Positions 32,978-40,510 of a stretch of DNA of 41,541 nt are shown piece after piece. The stretch lies in assembly GCA_900769115.1 (NCBI GenBank), contig CAAGFJ010000011.1, positions 1 to 41,541 of the forward strand, written 5' to 3'. This stretch comes from Lachnospiraceae bacterium (GTDB lineage: Bacteria > Bacillota > Clostridia > Lachnospirales > Lachnospiraceae). The translations under genes and the position numbers were made by a program. The notes under the pieces are model-generated. The model did no database searches. It was not told the origin of the DNA and worked only from the letters and a program-made list of their open reading frames with translations. Positions within the stretch are counted from its first letter, which is position 1. Each line of letters begins with the position of its first letter.

Positions 32978-34558
32978 ATGACAACAAATTCATTTGTATG
33001 GGTATTACTTGCATTTGCAGCGTATATGTTCGTGATGATCATTATTGGTGCAAAGTATGCGGGTAAGACTAAGAATTCGGAAGATTATTTTTTAGGAGGA
33101 AGAAACCTGAATGGATGGGTAGCAGCCCTTTCTGCACAGGCATCTGACATGAGTGGATGGCTGTTGATGGGACTTCCGGGAAGCGTGTATGCATTCGGTA
33201 CCGGTCAGGCATGGATTGCAGTCGGATTATTTATCGGAACTGTATGTAACTGGCTGTTTATATCATCCAGGTTGAGGAGATATACGATCTGTGCGGGAAA
33301 TGCACTGACATTTCCGGAATATCTGGAGAATCGTTTCCATGACCGGAAGCAGATCTTATTGATTGCATCATCGATTGTAATTGTAATCTTCTTTTTGGTA
33401 TATACAGCATCGGCACTGACAGCAGGTGGTAAATTATTCTCTTCTGTATTTGGAATTGATTATAAGGTTGCTTTAACGATTGGTGCGGTTGTTATTCTGA
33501 TCTACACGTTCTTAGGTGGATTTATGGCAGTCTGTGTAACAGATTTCATTCAGGGAACATTAATGCTGATTGGAATTCTGTGTGTTCCGATCGTTGCATA
33601 TGTTCTGGTAGGACCGGACAATGTGATTCCTTTGTTAAATGAGAGTGGAGTTGCAGGTGGTGCAAGCTCTTTCCTTAATATTATGCAGGATTCAGGTTCC
33701 CAGGTATCAGCCGTATATGTAATATCCCAGCTTGCATGGGGACTGGGATATTTTGGTATGCCACATATTCTGGTTCGTTTTATGGCGGTATCTAGCGAGA
33801 AAGAATTGAAGAAGTCTAAGGTAATTGCAATTATCTGGGTTGCTATTTCGTTGGGTTTTGCAATTATTATAGGCATTTTGGGTCGTGCGTATCTGTATCC
33901 GACTGTTTTAGGGGAGACAACCTCTGTATCGGCGGAGAATGTATTTATTGAGATGATCAAGCAGGTATTCATGAGTGATCTGCATCTTGCGTTTATTGGT
34001 GGATTATTCCTGTGTGGTATCTTAGCAGCGATTATGTCTACTGCTGATTCGCAGTTGCTGGTAACAGCATCTTCTGTGGCAGAGGATTTGTTCAAGGGAG
34101 TGTTCCGGAAGGAAGCATCGGATAAGACGGTTCTTCGTGTGAGTCGTGCAACGGTTATAATTGTTGCGGTAATTGCTTATGTGATTGCATTGAATCCCAA
34201 TAGTTCGGTTATGGGTCTGGTGTCAAATGCCTGGGCAGGATTTGGAGCAGCATTTGGGCCAATTGTAGTGTTATCCTTATATTGGAAGAGGGTGAATCTT
34301 CCAGGGGCGATTGCGGGAATCGTATCTGGAGCTGCAACTGTATTAGTATGGGATTATGTCCCAATTTTTGCAACGGGAGCAATGGACGAGAATGGAAAAG
34401 CAATTGTGAATACTTTGGCAACACAAACAGGCTTGTATTCCTTAGTTGCAGGATTTGCAATCAGTATTATACTGATCGTGGTTGTATCCCTTGTTACCAG
34501 GGAACCATCGGATGATATTCTGGAAGAATTTGATAAGATGAAGACAATGGATGTATAA
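32978..34558 (+). CDS. putP: Sodium/proline-type symporter
   Basis: A 526-residue sodium:solute symporter with about thirteen membrane helices, most like PutP, which takes up proline with sodium. Telling stretches are EDYFLGGRNLNGWVAALSAQ near 37-56, ASDMSGWLLMGLPGSVYAFG near 57-76 (sodium-binding helix 2), and the region around IMSTADSQLLVTASSVAEDL near 352-371 (helix 8, Na2 site Ser/Thr residues). Substrate is inferred from family likeness and proline against pantothenate is not proved. AAGGAGAAAACG precedes the ATG. It is a single-gene unit with its own promoter and terminator. Confidence 0.92.
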   Translation: MTTNSFVWVLLAFAAYMFVMIIIGAKYAGKTKNSEDYFLGGRNLNGWVAALSAQASDMSGWLLMGLPGSVYAFGTGQAWIAVGLFIGTVCNWLFISSRLRRYTICAGNALTFPEYLENRFHDRKQILLIASSIVIVIFFLVYTASALTAGGKLFSSVFGIDYKVALTIGAVVILIYTFLGGFMAVCVTDFIQGTLMLIGILCVPIVAYVLVGPDNVIPLLNESGVAGGASSFLNIMQDSGSQVSAVYVISQLAWGLGYFGMPHILVRFMAVSSEKELKKSKVIAIIWVAISLGFAIIIGILGRAYLYPTVLGETTSVSAENVFIEMIKQVFMSDLHLAFIGGLFLCGILAAIMSTADSQLLVTASSVAEDLFKGVFRKEASDKTVLRVSRATVIIVAVIAYVIALNPNSSVMGLVSNAWAGFGAAFGPIVVLSLYWKRVNLPGAIAGIVSGAATVLVWDYVPIFATGAMDENGKAIVNTLATQTGLYSLVAGFAISIILIVVVSLVTREPSDDILEEFDKMKTMDV

Positions 34559-34569
34559 CAGAATATATA

Positions 34570-34600
34570 AAAAGAGCTTGCCCGATTGGCAAGCTCTTTT
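34570..34600 (+). terminator. Terminator after putP
   Basis: AAAGAGCTTGCC (34571-34582) pairs with GGCAAGCTCTTT (34588-34599), a perfect 12-bp stem with a 5-base loop, followed by T-rich sequence. Flanking A and T runs make it usable in both directions. Confidence 0.9.
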
Positions 34601-34698
34601 ATTATATAAGGGAGAATTAATGAAAAAATTATGAAAAAGTTACTATGCTTATAATATAAATTATAAATATGAACAAATTATGACATTGAAAAAAACAA

Positions 34699-34732
34699 AT
34701 TGAAAACATTTTGTTTGAGAAATATTTTCAAT
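34699..34732 (+). repeat. AT-rich inverted repeat upstream of rlmH
   Basis: ATTGAAAA (34699-34706) pairs with TTTTCAAT (34725-34732), and ATTT with AAAT inside, one mismatch. It sits 26 bases before the rlmH start. The low GC makes chance likely; an operator or weak leader hairpin is possible. Confidence 0.35.
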
Positions 34733-34758
34733 CAGTAGGAAGATAGGATTTACGTAAT

Positions 34759-35235
34759 ATGGTATATAGAATTATGTGTGTGGGAAAGATGAAGGATTCC
34801 TTTTACCGGAATGAGATTGACAGATTGCAGGAGAAAGTCCGCAAATTAGGACAGCATCTTGAGATTGTAGAATTTCAGGATCTGCGGATACCGGATAATC
34901 TGAAGGAAGAGAATAAAGAAGCATTTCTCGAAAAGGAATGTAGCAGAATGCGGGATAAGCTTACGAATCGGGATTATGTGATTGCATTATGTATTGAGGG
35001 AAAAGAACTGACAACGAAGAAACACACAGCACATATCCGCAAAGCAAAAGAATGGGAATGTGATAGTGTGACTTATGTAATTGGCGGTTCCTTAGGTCTT
35101 CCGAAATGGGTGAAACAAAGAGCGAATCTGTGTATGAGTTTTTCAAAGATGACATTTCCTCACCAGATGATGCGTATGGTGTTATGTGAGGAGATTACAA
35201 ATGCCATACAGGAGGAACGGATGTTGAAGGGGTGA
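34759..35235 (+). CDS. rlmH: RlmH-like SPOUT methyltransferase lacking the C-terminal tail motif
   Basis: A 158-residue knotted (SPOUT) protein similar to RlmH, which methylates pseudouridine 1915 in helix 69 of 23S rRNA. The N-terminal strand MVYRIMCVGKMKDSFYR, the mid-strand YVIALCIEGKEL and the SAM-binding loop VIGGSLGLP (107-115) are clear, as is MTFPHQMMRMVL (131-142) that forms the knot. The normal end of the family, of the form EQxYRAxxIxxGxxYHK, is missing: after E144 the chain reads EEITNAIQEERMLKG. The DNA in the other frames does not restore the tail, so it is divergence, not a frameshift. It converges with a second RlmH-like gene, 2 bases away, that keeps this tail. Confidence 0.88.
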   Translation: MVYRIMCVGKMKDSFYRNEIDRLQEKVRKLGQHLEIVEFQDLRIPDNLKEENKEAFLEKECSRMRDKLTNRDYVIALCIEGKELTTKKHTAHIRKAKEWECDSVTYVIGGSLGLPKWVKQRANLCMSFSKMTFPHQMMRMVLCEEITNAIQEERMLKG

Positions 35236-35237
35236 GA

Positions 35238-35675
35238 TCATTTGTGATAAGTCTTACCTTGTAAGATCGTGTAGGCACGGTATAACTGCTCGTAACACAT
35301 CAGGCTGACTGTTTCAGTCGATAATTGGAAACCGGTCAGTGAGAGAAATGTAATGGCAGCATCGTAGCCAAGCTGTTCATAGAGTGCATTTAATGCTTCG
35401 TTGGAATATCCGATCAGAATATGAACGGTAGAAGAACTCTGCTGTTGCAGGTTATCAATCCAGGTAGCAAACTCTTCTGAGGTATAACTGGAGGGGGCAG
35501 CTTGAATCCAGACGATTGTGTGACTGGCCTTATATGCCATATAACAATCGGACAGGCTGCCTGTACAATGCAGATAGGTCGTACAGTAGGCAAAAAGCCG
35601 CTTGGTAAATTCTGCAATCGCATTTGTATAATTCGAGGATATGGATTTGGTATTACAATAGATGTGATAGGTCAT
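35238..35675 (-). CDS. Divergent RlmH-like SPOUT protein retaining only the C-terminal tail motif
   Basis: A 145-residue protein best read from the ATG at 35675 (AGGAGA at 35685-35690 is 9 bases upstream; the ATG at 35684 abuts that site). It aligns along its whole length with RlmH: MTYHIYCNTK, NYTNAIAEFTKRLFAYC (like the family's AIAEYxKRLxxYC), SSYTSEEFATWIDNLQ, HILIGYSNE and the closing EQLYRAYTILQGKTYHK, which is the family tail. But the SAM loop GGSLG is replaced by GYSNE (89-93), and the FPHQxxR stretch is changed to LSTETVS. So the methyl-donor side is lost and the tail is kept, the reverse of its convergent neighbour. It is probably not a SAM enzyme alone; pairing with the 34759 product is a proposal. 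Confidence 0.75.
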   Translation of the reverse strand: MTYHIYCNTKSISSNYTNAIAEFTKRLFAYCTTYLHCTGSLSDCYMAYKASHTIVWIQAAPSSYTSEEFATWIDNLQQQSSSTVHILIGYSNEALNALYEQLGYDAAITFLSLTGFQLSTETVSLMCYEQLYRAYTILQGKTYHK

Positions 35676-35708
35676 AATGTGCATTCTCCTAAATCAGGGC
35701 ATGAAAAA

Positions 35709-35780
35709 TGCACCAGAGAGGAATCGAACCTCCGCACATGGCTCCGGAGGCCATTGCTCTATCCACTGAGCTACTGGTGC
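35709..35780 (-). tRNA. tRNA-Arg, anticodon CCG
   Basis: A 72-base cloverleaf on the minus strand: acceptor GCACCAG/CTGGTGC, D arm GCTC...GAGC, anticodon stem ATGGC/GCCAT with loop CTCCGGA (anticodon CCG, reading CGG), T arm GGAGG-TTCGATT-CCTCT. The 3' CCA is not encoded; the discriminator is A, followed on the minus strand by five T (35704-35708). An upstream -10 such as TATTAT or TATACT is present near 35790-35800. Confidence 0.95.
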
Positions 35781-35829
35781 AATCACAAATAGTATAATAC
35801 TACATTTCTTTTAAAATAGCAAACGAAAC

Positions 35830-35858
35830 TTGCATTTCAATTTGCATTTTGTTAAAAT
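35830..35858 (+). promoter_or_regulatory. Promoter of the anchored hypothetical protein
   Basis: TTGCAT (35830-35835), 17-base spacer, TAAAAT (35853-35858). A second TTGCAT at 35842-35847 within a direct repeat gives an alternative promoter with TATGAC (35866-35871) at 18 bases. Confidence 0.6.
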
Positions 35859-35927
35859 GATGCTGTATGACGTGTGAATTCATGAATAACTTTGTTAATT
35901 TGCACGAGATGAAACGAGGAGATAATC

Positions 35928-36815
35928 ATGAAGAAGAATATATTTGACAAGATGTCAGATTCCTATGAACAGTTTCATTTGAAGGAATCACAGATTCATA
36001 TGGGGAATGATACGATTGCAGTCAGTCCGAAACTGAAATTAGCACTTGGATGGAGTATTTTCATATTATGTTGCGTGTTGACATATATTTTCGTCGGATT
36101 TCCGTTTGTGAATGCTGGAAAGACAAAGAAGGCTGACAAACAGGATGTCATGGAGCAGGATGTGGATGTGAATGAAGAGCATGATACGATGATTCCATAT
36201 GAAAAGGATGCCAATAAGGAATTAAATGATTTTGTAGAGCAGTATTTCAAAGCGATCACAGATTGCGATAACGAGAAGCTGCAGGATATGGTTACAGACG
36301 CTACGGAATATGGAGATAATGAGAATCTGAAACGTAAAGCAGAATTTATTACAGGTTATGATAATATTACTGTATATACGAAGGAAGGGTTAGAGGAAGG
36401 CAGTTATGTGGCATTTGTTGTATCGAACCTGACCATTGCTGGTGTGAATTCTTCACCATATGATATCAGTACTTTATATATTGTAACGGGGTCGCAGGGA
36501 TTCCGAATTCAGAATGGAACCTGGCCGGATAATATCAGTGAATATATCGAAAAGGTAAAGGGTGATAAGGATATTCAGAAGATTTATAAGTCGGTTGAGA
36601 AGAAGAATGAAGCGCTGAAGGAGAAGGATACATCTTTACAGCAATTTTATGATATTATCAGCAGACGGGATGTAGAGACACAATCTGCAGCAGACCAGAC
36701 ATCAGAGGCTGCAAGTACAGATACCGAGGCAAGCGAGACAGAGGCTCCGGCAACCGAGACGCCAACAACCGAGGCTTCTGCTACAGAAGCACCGGTAACG
36801 GAAGCTGTACAGTAA
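35928..36815 (+). CDS. Membrane-anchored protein, NTF2-like outer domain, T/E/A/P tail
   Basis: A 295-residue protein I do not recognise. It has a 38-residue cytoplasmic start, one membrane helix (about 39-60), a charged linker, then an outer domain (about 88-200) whose first helix ELNDFVEQYFKAITDCDNEKL and following strands look NTF2/SnoaL-like, a coiled-coil-prone helix (about 200-245), and a tail of about 45 residues made almost only of Thr, Glu, Ala, Ser and Pro. Such tails act as wall-spanning spacers; the same composition is in the 8569 product. GAGGAGA precedes the start. It is alone in its unit. A possible role in the cell wall or sensing is inference. Confidence 0.72.
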   Translation: MKKNIFDKMSDSYEQFHLKESQIHMGNDTIAVSPKLKLALGWSIFILCCVLTYIFVGFPFVNAGKTKKADKQDVMEQDVDVNEEHDTMIPYEKDANKELNDFVEQYFKAITDCDNEKLQDMVTDATEYGDNENLKRKAEFITGYDNITVYTKEGLEEGSYVAFVVSNLTIAGVNSSPYDISTLYIVTGSQGFRIQNGTWPDNISEYIEKVKGDKDIQKIYKSVEKKNEALKEKDTSLQQFYDIISRRDVETQSAADQTSEAASTDTEASETEAPATETPTTEASATEAPVTEAVQ

Positions 36816-36818
36816 GAT

Positions 36819-36870
36819 AAAAGCTATATTACTTCAATAAACAAGATGTTATGGAGTAATATAGCTTTTT
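36819..36870 (+). terminator. Terminator after the anchored hypothetical gene
   Basis: A 15-bp stem, 36819-36833 with 36855-36869, around a 21-base loop, followed by T, inside a convergent gap. It begins 3 bases after the stop codon. Confidence 0.8.
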
Positions 36871-36898
36871 ACTTTGAAGAAAGTTCGTCCTATAAAGT

Positions 36899-36941
36899 GA
36901 AAATGCGCATCAAAGATCTGGCTAGGCATTTTCGTTTTTTT
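36899..36941. terminator. Second terminator between convergent genes
   Basis: GAAAATGC (36899-36906) pairs with GCATTTTC (36926-36933). On the plus strand a run of seven T follows (36935-36941); on the minus strand the product is the end of the Lrp-type gene and its stop lies in the stem. It backs up the terminator at 36819-36870. Confidence 0.65.
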
Positions 36942-37398
36942 CGAGATCTTCCGGTGCACCGGTTGCATATACGTCGATGCCTCGTGGTTTGACCGGAGTC
37001 GAGAATACAATCTGCGTTTCCGTTTTGCCATATTTCTGCAACTGACCGATGAAGGAGTCTAATTCCATTGTGCTCGGAAAAGCAACTTTGATCAGCATAG
37101 AATATGCACCCGTGACACAGTTACATTCCAACACGTTCGGACAAGATTCTATATAAGGGTAAAATATAGGCTTCTGCTTCGGATCCAATGACATATTGAT
37201 AAATGCCGTGACATGGTAATCTAACATGACAGGGTCAACAGTGGCATGGTAGCCTGTAATAATCTCTGCTTTTTCCAGACGGTCAATTCTGGCAGAGACA
37301 GCAGGAGAGGATAAAAAGACTTTACTTGCCAGATATTTTAAGGGATAACGGGCATTTTCCTGCAATAAATGTAGTATTTTCTTATCGATACTATCCAT
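36922..37398 (-). CDS. Lrp/AsnC-family transcriptional regulator
   Basis: A 158-residue regulator of the feast/famine group. The N-terminal winged helix-turn-helix (about 1-50) starts MDSIDKKILHLLQENARYP, with helix VFLSSPAVSARIDRLEKAEII. The C-terminal RAM domain (about 60-145) has the VTGAYSMLIKVAF strand and GQLQKYGKTETQIVFS. The ligand is usually an amino acid. A ribosome binding site AGGAAGTGATCTC precedes the ATG. Its transcript appears to begin near 37516 and to run through a terminator-like hairpin in the leader (37469-37507), so it may be controlled by attenuation. Confidence 0.94.
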   Translation of the reverse strand: MDSIDKKILHLLQENARYPLKYLASKVFLSSPAVSARIDRLEKAEIITGYHATVDPVMLDYHVTAFINMSLDPKQKPIFYPYIESCPNVLECNCVTGAYSMLIKVAFPSTMELDSFIGQLQKYGKTETQIVFSTPVKPRGIDVYATGAPEDLEKNENA

Positions 37399-37468
37399 GA
37401 GATCACTTCCTTTTCTTTTATATGTGAGGTAATGCTATTACAAGCAGTGTCCTGACATACGATTGCAT

Positions 37469-37507
37469 AAAAAAGCGAGATGTTCTTAATAATGTAAGAA
37501 CACCTCG
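37469..37507 (-). terminator. Terminator-like hairpin in the leader of the Lrp-type gene
   Basis: 37496-37507 pairs with 37476-37487 (12 bp, one mismatch, 8-base loop) and on the minus strand six T follow (A run 37469-37474). No gene on the minus strand ends before it, so it can only act in the leader of the Lrp-type transcript or end a short RNA. Confidence 0.7.
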
Positions 37508-37522
37508 TTGTATTCAATTTGT

Positions 37523-37551
37523 ATTATATCGGTTTTTCTTAATTTTTTCAA
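37523..37551 (-). promoter_or_regulatory. Promoter reading toward the Lrp-type gene
   Basis: On the minus strand: TTGAAA (37546-37551), 17-base spacer, TATAAT (37523-37528), a near-ideal sigma-A promoter. The start is expected near 37516, just before the hairpin at 37469-37507. Confidence 0.75.
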
Positions 37552-37608
37552 GTGCTATTTCAAAAATTTATTAATTTTCTATAATTAATCCCTTTTTCTT
37601 AGAAAAAT

Positions 37609-37637
37609 TTGAAAAAGCGAAATGACCGTGTTATGAT
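37609..37637 (+). promoter_or_regulatory. Promoter of the rluF-ligA unit
   Basis: TTGAAA (37609-37614), 17-base spacer, TATGAT (37632-37637), about 37 bases before the start at 37674. Confidence 0.7.
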
Positions 37638-37673
37638 AAGTAAGATATTTTGACGACAAAGAGGTTGACTTCG

Positions 37674-38399
37674 ATGTGTGATAAGATTCGATTGAATAAG
37701 TATTTGAGTGAGGCGGGAATGTGTTCCAGGCGGAAAGCAGATGAATGGATTGCTGCCGGCAGAGTAATAGTGAATGGAGAACCTGCAAAGATGGGTATGC
37801 ATGTCTCAGACAGGGATACTATCGTAGTGGGAGGAAAAACTGTAATACGGCAGCAGGAATTTAAGTTGATCGCATTTTACAAGCCAAAAGGATATGCGTG
37901 TACTGCATATCGTGGGGATGCATCCGGAATCTTTCAGAATTTTGCTCTTGATCAGGGGCTCAAATATATTGGCAGATTGGATAAGGATTCGGAAGGTTTG
38001 TTACTGCTTACTAATGATGGAGATCTCTGCAATGCAATTGCGAAGGCACGCAATCTGCATGAGAAAGAGTATATTGTAACAGTGAACCGTTCCGTAACGG
38101 AAGAATTTCTGAAAGGAATGGGCGCAGGCGTACGGATTTATGATTCTAATAAAGATGAATGGGTGATCACAAGGCCGTGTAAGGTACAAAAAAGAAATGA
38201 TAAGACATTTTCTATTATATTGACGCAGGGATATAATCGGCAGATCAGACGAATGTGTGAACATTTTGGATATAAGGTTACCAAATTGCGCAGAATCAGA
38301 GTAATGAATATTATGTTGGCTGATATGAAACCGGGCGAGATCCGTGAGGTAACCGAGGAAGAAATCAAGGAACTTCGTAGACGGATTCATGAGAGATAG
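37674..38399 (+). CDS. rluF: RsuA/RluF-family pseudouridine synthase
   Basis: A 241-residue enzyme making pseudouridine in 23S rRNA, read from the ATG at 37674 after GAGG (37661-37664). The N-terminal S4 domain (about 1-60) has RLNKYLSEAGMCSRRKADEW. The catalytic Asp is in IGRLDKDSEGLLLLTNDGDL near 97-116, followed by NLHEKEYIV and the motif TQGYNRQIRRMCEHFGY near 184-200. The CEHFGY and LLLLTNDGDL details and KEY motif match the RluF/RluB/RluE branch, RluF being best. The target (U2604 in E. coli) is inferred. It begins 16 bases before ligA and shares its transcript. Confidence 0.92.
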   Translation: MCDKIRLNKYLSEAGMCSRRKADEWIAAGRVIVNGEPAKMGMHVSDRDTIVVGGKTVIRQQEFKLIAFYKPKGYACTAYRGDASGIFQNFALDQGLKYIGRLDKDSEGLLLLTNDGDLCNAIAKARNLHEKEYIVTVNRSVTEEFLKGMGAGVRIYDSNKDEWVITRPCKVQKRNDKTFSIILTQGYNRQIRRMCEHFGYKVTKLRRIRVMNIMLADMKPGEIREVTEEEIKELRRRIHER

Positions 38400-38415
38400 A
38401 GATTGAGGGAATGAT

Positions 38416-40410
38416 ATGGACAAACAGGTCAGAATGAAAGAACTGGTGTCAATTCTGAATGAGGCGTCAAAGGTGTACTATCAGAAGGACACAGAGATTA
38501 TGTCAAACTTAGAATATGATAAGTTATATGATGAGTTGGTGGCATTAGAGCAGGAGACAGGAATTGTGCTTGCCAATAGCCCGACGGTACATGTCGGTTA
38601 CGAAGTGTTAAGTGAATTAGAGAAGCAGGAACATCCAGCACCAATGCTTTCTTTGGATAAGACAAAGGAAGTTGGAGCACTTGTGACATGGTTAGGCAAT
38701 CATGAAGGCGTTCTTTCCTGGAAATTGGATGGTCTTACTGTAGTGTTGACTTATGAGAATGGAGAACTTAAGAATGCGGTAACGCGAGGAAATGGTGAGG
38801 TCGGTGAGGTGATTACGAACAATGCCAAGACCTTTGTGAATGTACCGAAGAAGATTCCGTATCAAGGAAATCTGGTTCTTCGTGGGGAAGCAGTGATCAA
38901 ATATTCGGATTTTAATCGTATGAATGCAGAGATTGCAGAAGCAGAAGAGAAATATAAGAATCCACGGAATTTGTGTTCCGGTTCTGTCAGACAGTTGAAC
39001 AATGAGATCACGGCGAAGAGACATGTGCATTTTTATGCATTTGCATTAGTGGCAGATGTGTTGTCTGTGGAGCAGATGAAGGAACTAGGGTATGATAATA
39101 CGATGACAGGACGTTTTGCATGGCTGCGTCAGCAGGGATTTGATGTGGTGGAACATTTTGTGGTAACAAAGGATAACTTAGAAAATCAAGTAATGGATTT
39201 TGCAGCGAGAATACCGGATAATGATATCCCATCAGATGGTCTGGTGCTTTCTTATAATGATATTGCGTATGGCAAAAGCCTTGGAAGAACCGCGAAGTTT
39301 CCAAGAGATTCCATTGCCTTCAAGTGGGCAGATGAGCAGGCGGAGACAACGCTTAATGAGGTGGAGTGGTCGCCGTCTAGAACCGGTCTGATTAACCCGG
39401 TTGCGGTATTTGAGCCAGTTGAGTTAGAGGGTACAACGGTGACAAGAGCAAGTCTGCATAATGTCAGTATTTTGCGAGCTTTAGGGTTAGGGATTGGTGA
39501 TAAGATCACAGTATATAAAGCGAACATGATCATTCCGCAGGTGGCAGAGAACCTGACCAGAAGTAATGATCTTGAGATTCCGGCAACGTGTCCGGCATGC
39601 GGACAACCGACTACTTTGCAGGATATAAATGGAGTGCAGTCGCTATATTGTATGAATCCATTGTGTAGTGCAAAGCAGATCAAGGGATTTTCACATTTTG
39701 TGTCAAGAAATGCCATGAATATAGATGGATTATCCGATGCGACATTGGAGAAATTCATTGCAATGGGATTTCTGAAGGATTTGTCGGATATCTTCCATTT
39801 GGCACAACACAGGGATGCAATTGTGGAGATGGAAGGTTTTGGTCAGAAGTCATATGATAATCTTATGCAGTCTATTGAAAATGCCAGAACGGTTGCGATG
39901 GCAAAGTTTATCTATAGCCTGGGAATCAGTGGAATTGGACTTGCAAATGCAAAAGTGATTGTCTCTTATTTTGGTCAGAACTTTGATCGTATCATTCATG
40001 CGACTGAGGAGGAACTGATTACGATTGATGGAATTGGAGATGTGCTGGCAAAGGCATTCTGTGATTTCTTTGCTGACCCACGGCGCATGCAGATCGTGAA
40101 TGAATTACTTGCAGAGATTACCTTTAAAAAAGAAGAAAATGACTCCGAGCAGACACTAGAGGGAAAGACTTTTGTTATCACAGGTAGCGTGGAACAATTT
40201 GCTAACCGGAATGAATTGAAGGAATATATTGAGAGATTAGGGGGAAAGGTGACCGGATCCGTATCAAAGAATACGGATTATCTGATCAATAATGATGTGA
40301 CATCTAATTCGTCTAAGAATAAAAAGGCGAGGGAACTTTCAATTCCGATTCTTTCGGAGGATAATTTTGTAAAGCTTGCCAACGGGGAAGCTGTGAGTGA
40401 ATTGAGATAA
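38416..40410 (+). CDS. ligA: NAD-dependent DNA ligase, divergent
   Basis: A 664-residue ligase of the LigA family, of normal length. Domains: Ia-like NAD-binding start (about 1-60), adenylation domain with nucleophile K103 (KLDG), motif stretches LRGEA (155-159), FKW (302-304) and TVTRASLHN (341-349), OB domain, zinc finger (C392, C395, C412, C417), helix-hairpin-helix region (about 470-560), and BRCT (about 581-660). Several residues conserved in the family differ: the Glu two before the nucleophile is S101, TRGDG is TRGNG, and the Lys of DGVVIKV is S279 in DGLVLSY. It may be a second ligase or have reduced activity; whether the genome carries a canonical LigA is not visible here. GAGGGAATGAT precedes the start. 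Confidence 0.87.
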   Translation: MDKQVRMKELVSILNEASKVYYQKDTEIMSNLEYDKLYDELVALEQETGIVLANSPTVHVGYEVLSELEKQEHPAPMLSLDKTKEVGALVTWLGNHEGVLSWKLDGLTVVLTYENGELKNAVTRGNGEVGEVITNNAKTFVNVPKKIPYQGNLVLRGEAVIKYSDFNRMNAEIAEAEEKYKNPRNLCSGSVRQLNNEITAKRHVHFYAFALVADVLSVEQMKELGYDNTMTGRFAWLRQQGFDVVEHFVVTKDNLENQVMDFAARIPDNDIPSDGLVLSYNDIAYGKSLGRTAKFPRDSIAFKWADEQAETTLNEVEWSPSRTGLINPVAVFEPVELEGTTVTRASLHNVSILRALGLGIGDKITVYKANMIIPQVAENLTRSNDLEIPATCPACGQPTTLQDINGVQSLYCMNPLCSAKQIKGFSHFVSRNAMNIDGLSDATLEKFIAMGFLKDLSDIFHLAQHRDAIVEMEGFGQKSYDNLMQSIENARTVAMAKFIYSLGISGIGLANAKVIVSYFGQNFDRIIHATEEELITIDGIGDVLAKAFCDFFADPRRMQIVNELLAEITFKKEENDSEQTLEGKTFVITGSVEQFANRNELKEYIERLGGKVTGSVSKNTDYLINNDVTSNSSKNKKARELSIPILSEDNFVKLANGEAVSELR

Positions 40411-40510
40411 GAGAGCAAACGTGTGCTTGTTTACAGATTTGAAGTTTTTCGTTAAGATGTGAATTATACGAATAATACAGCAATATGATAAATAGAAAAG
40501 AGGAACTACT

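Noticed and set aside
35161..35235. Frameshift as the cause of the missing RlmH tail
   Set aside because: The other two plus frames over this stretch do not encode YRA...YHK, and E144-E145-I146 still aligns with the family's EQI, so it is divergence.
40411..40510. SAM riboswitch or T-box before metA
   Set aside because: About 100 bases with only weak pairing; no S-box or T-box core pattern seen.
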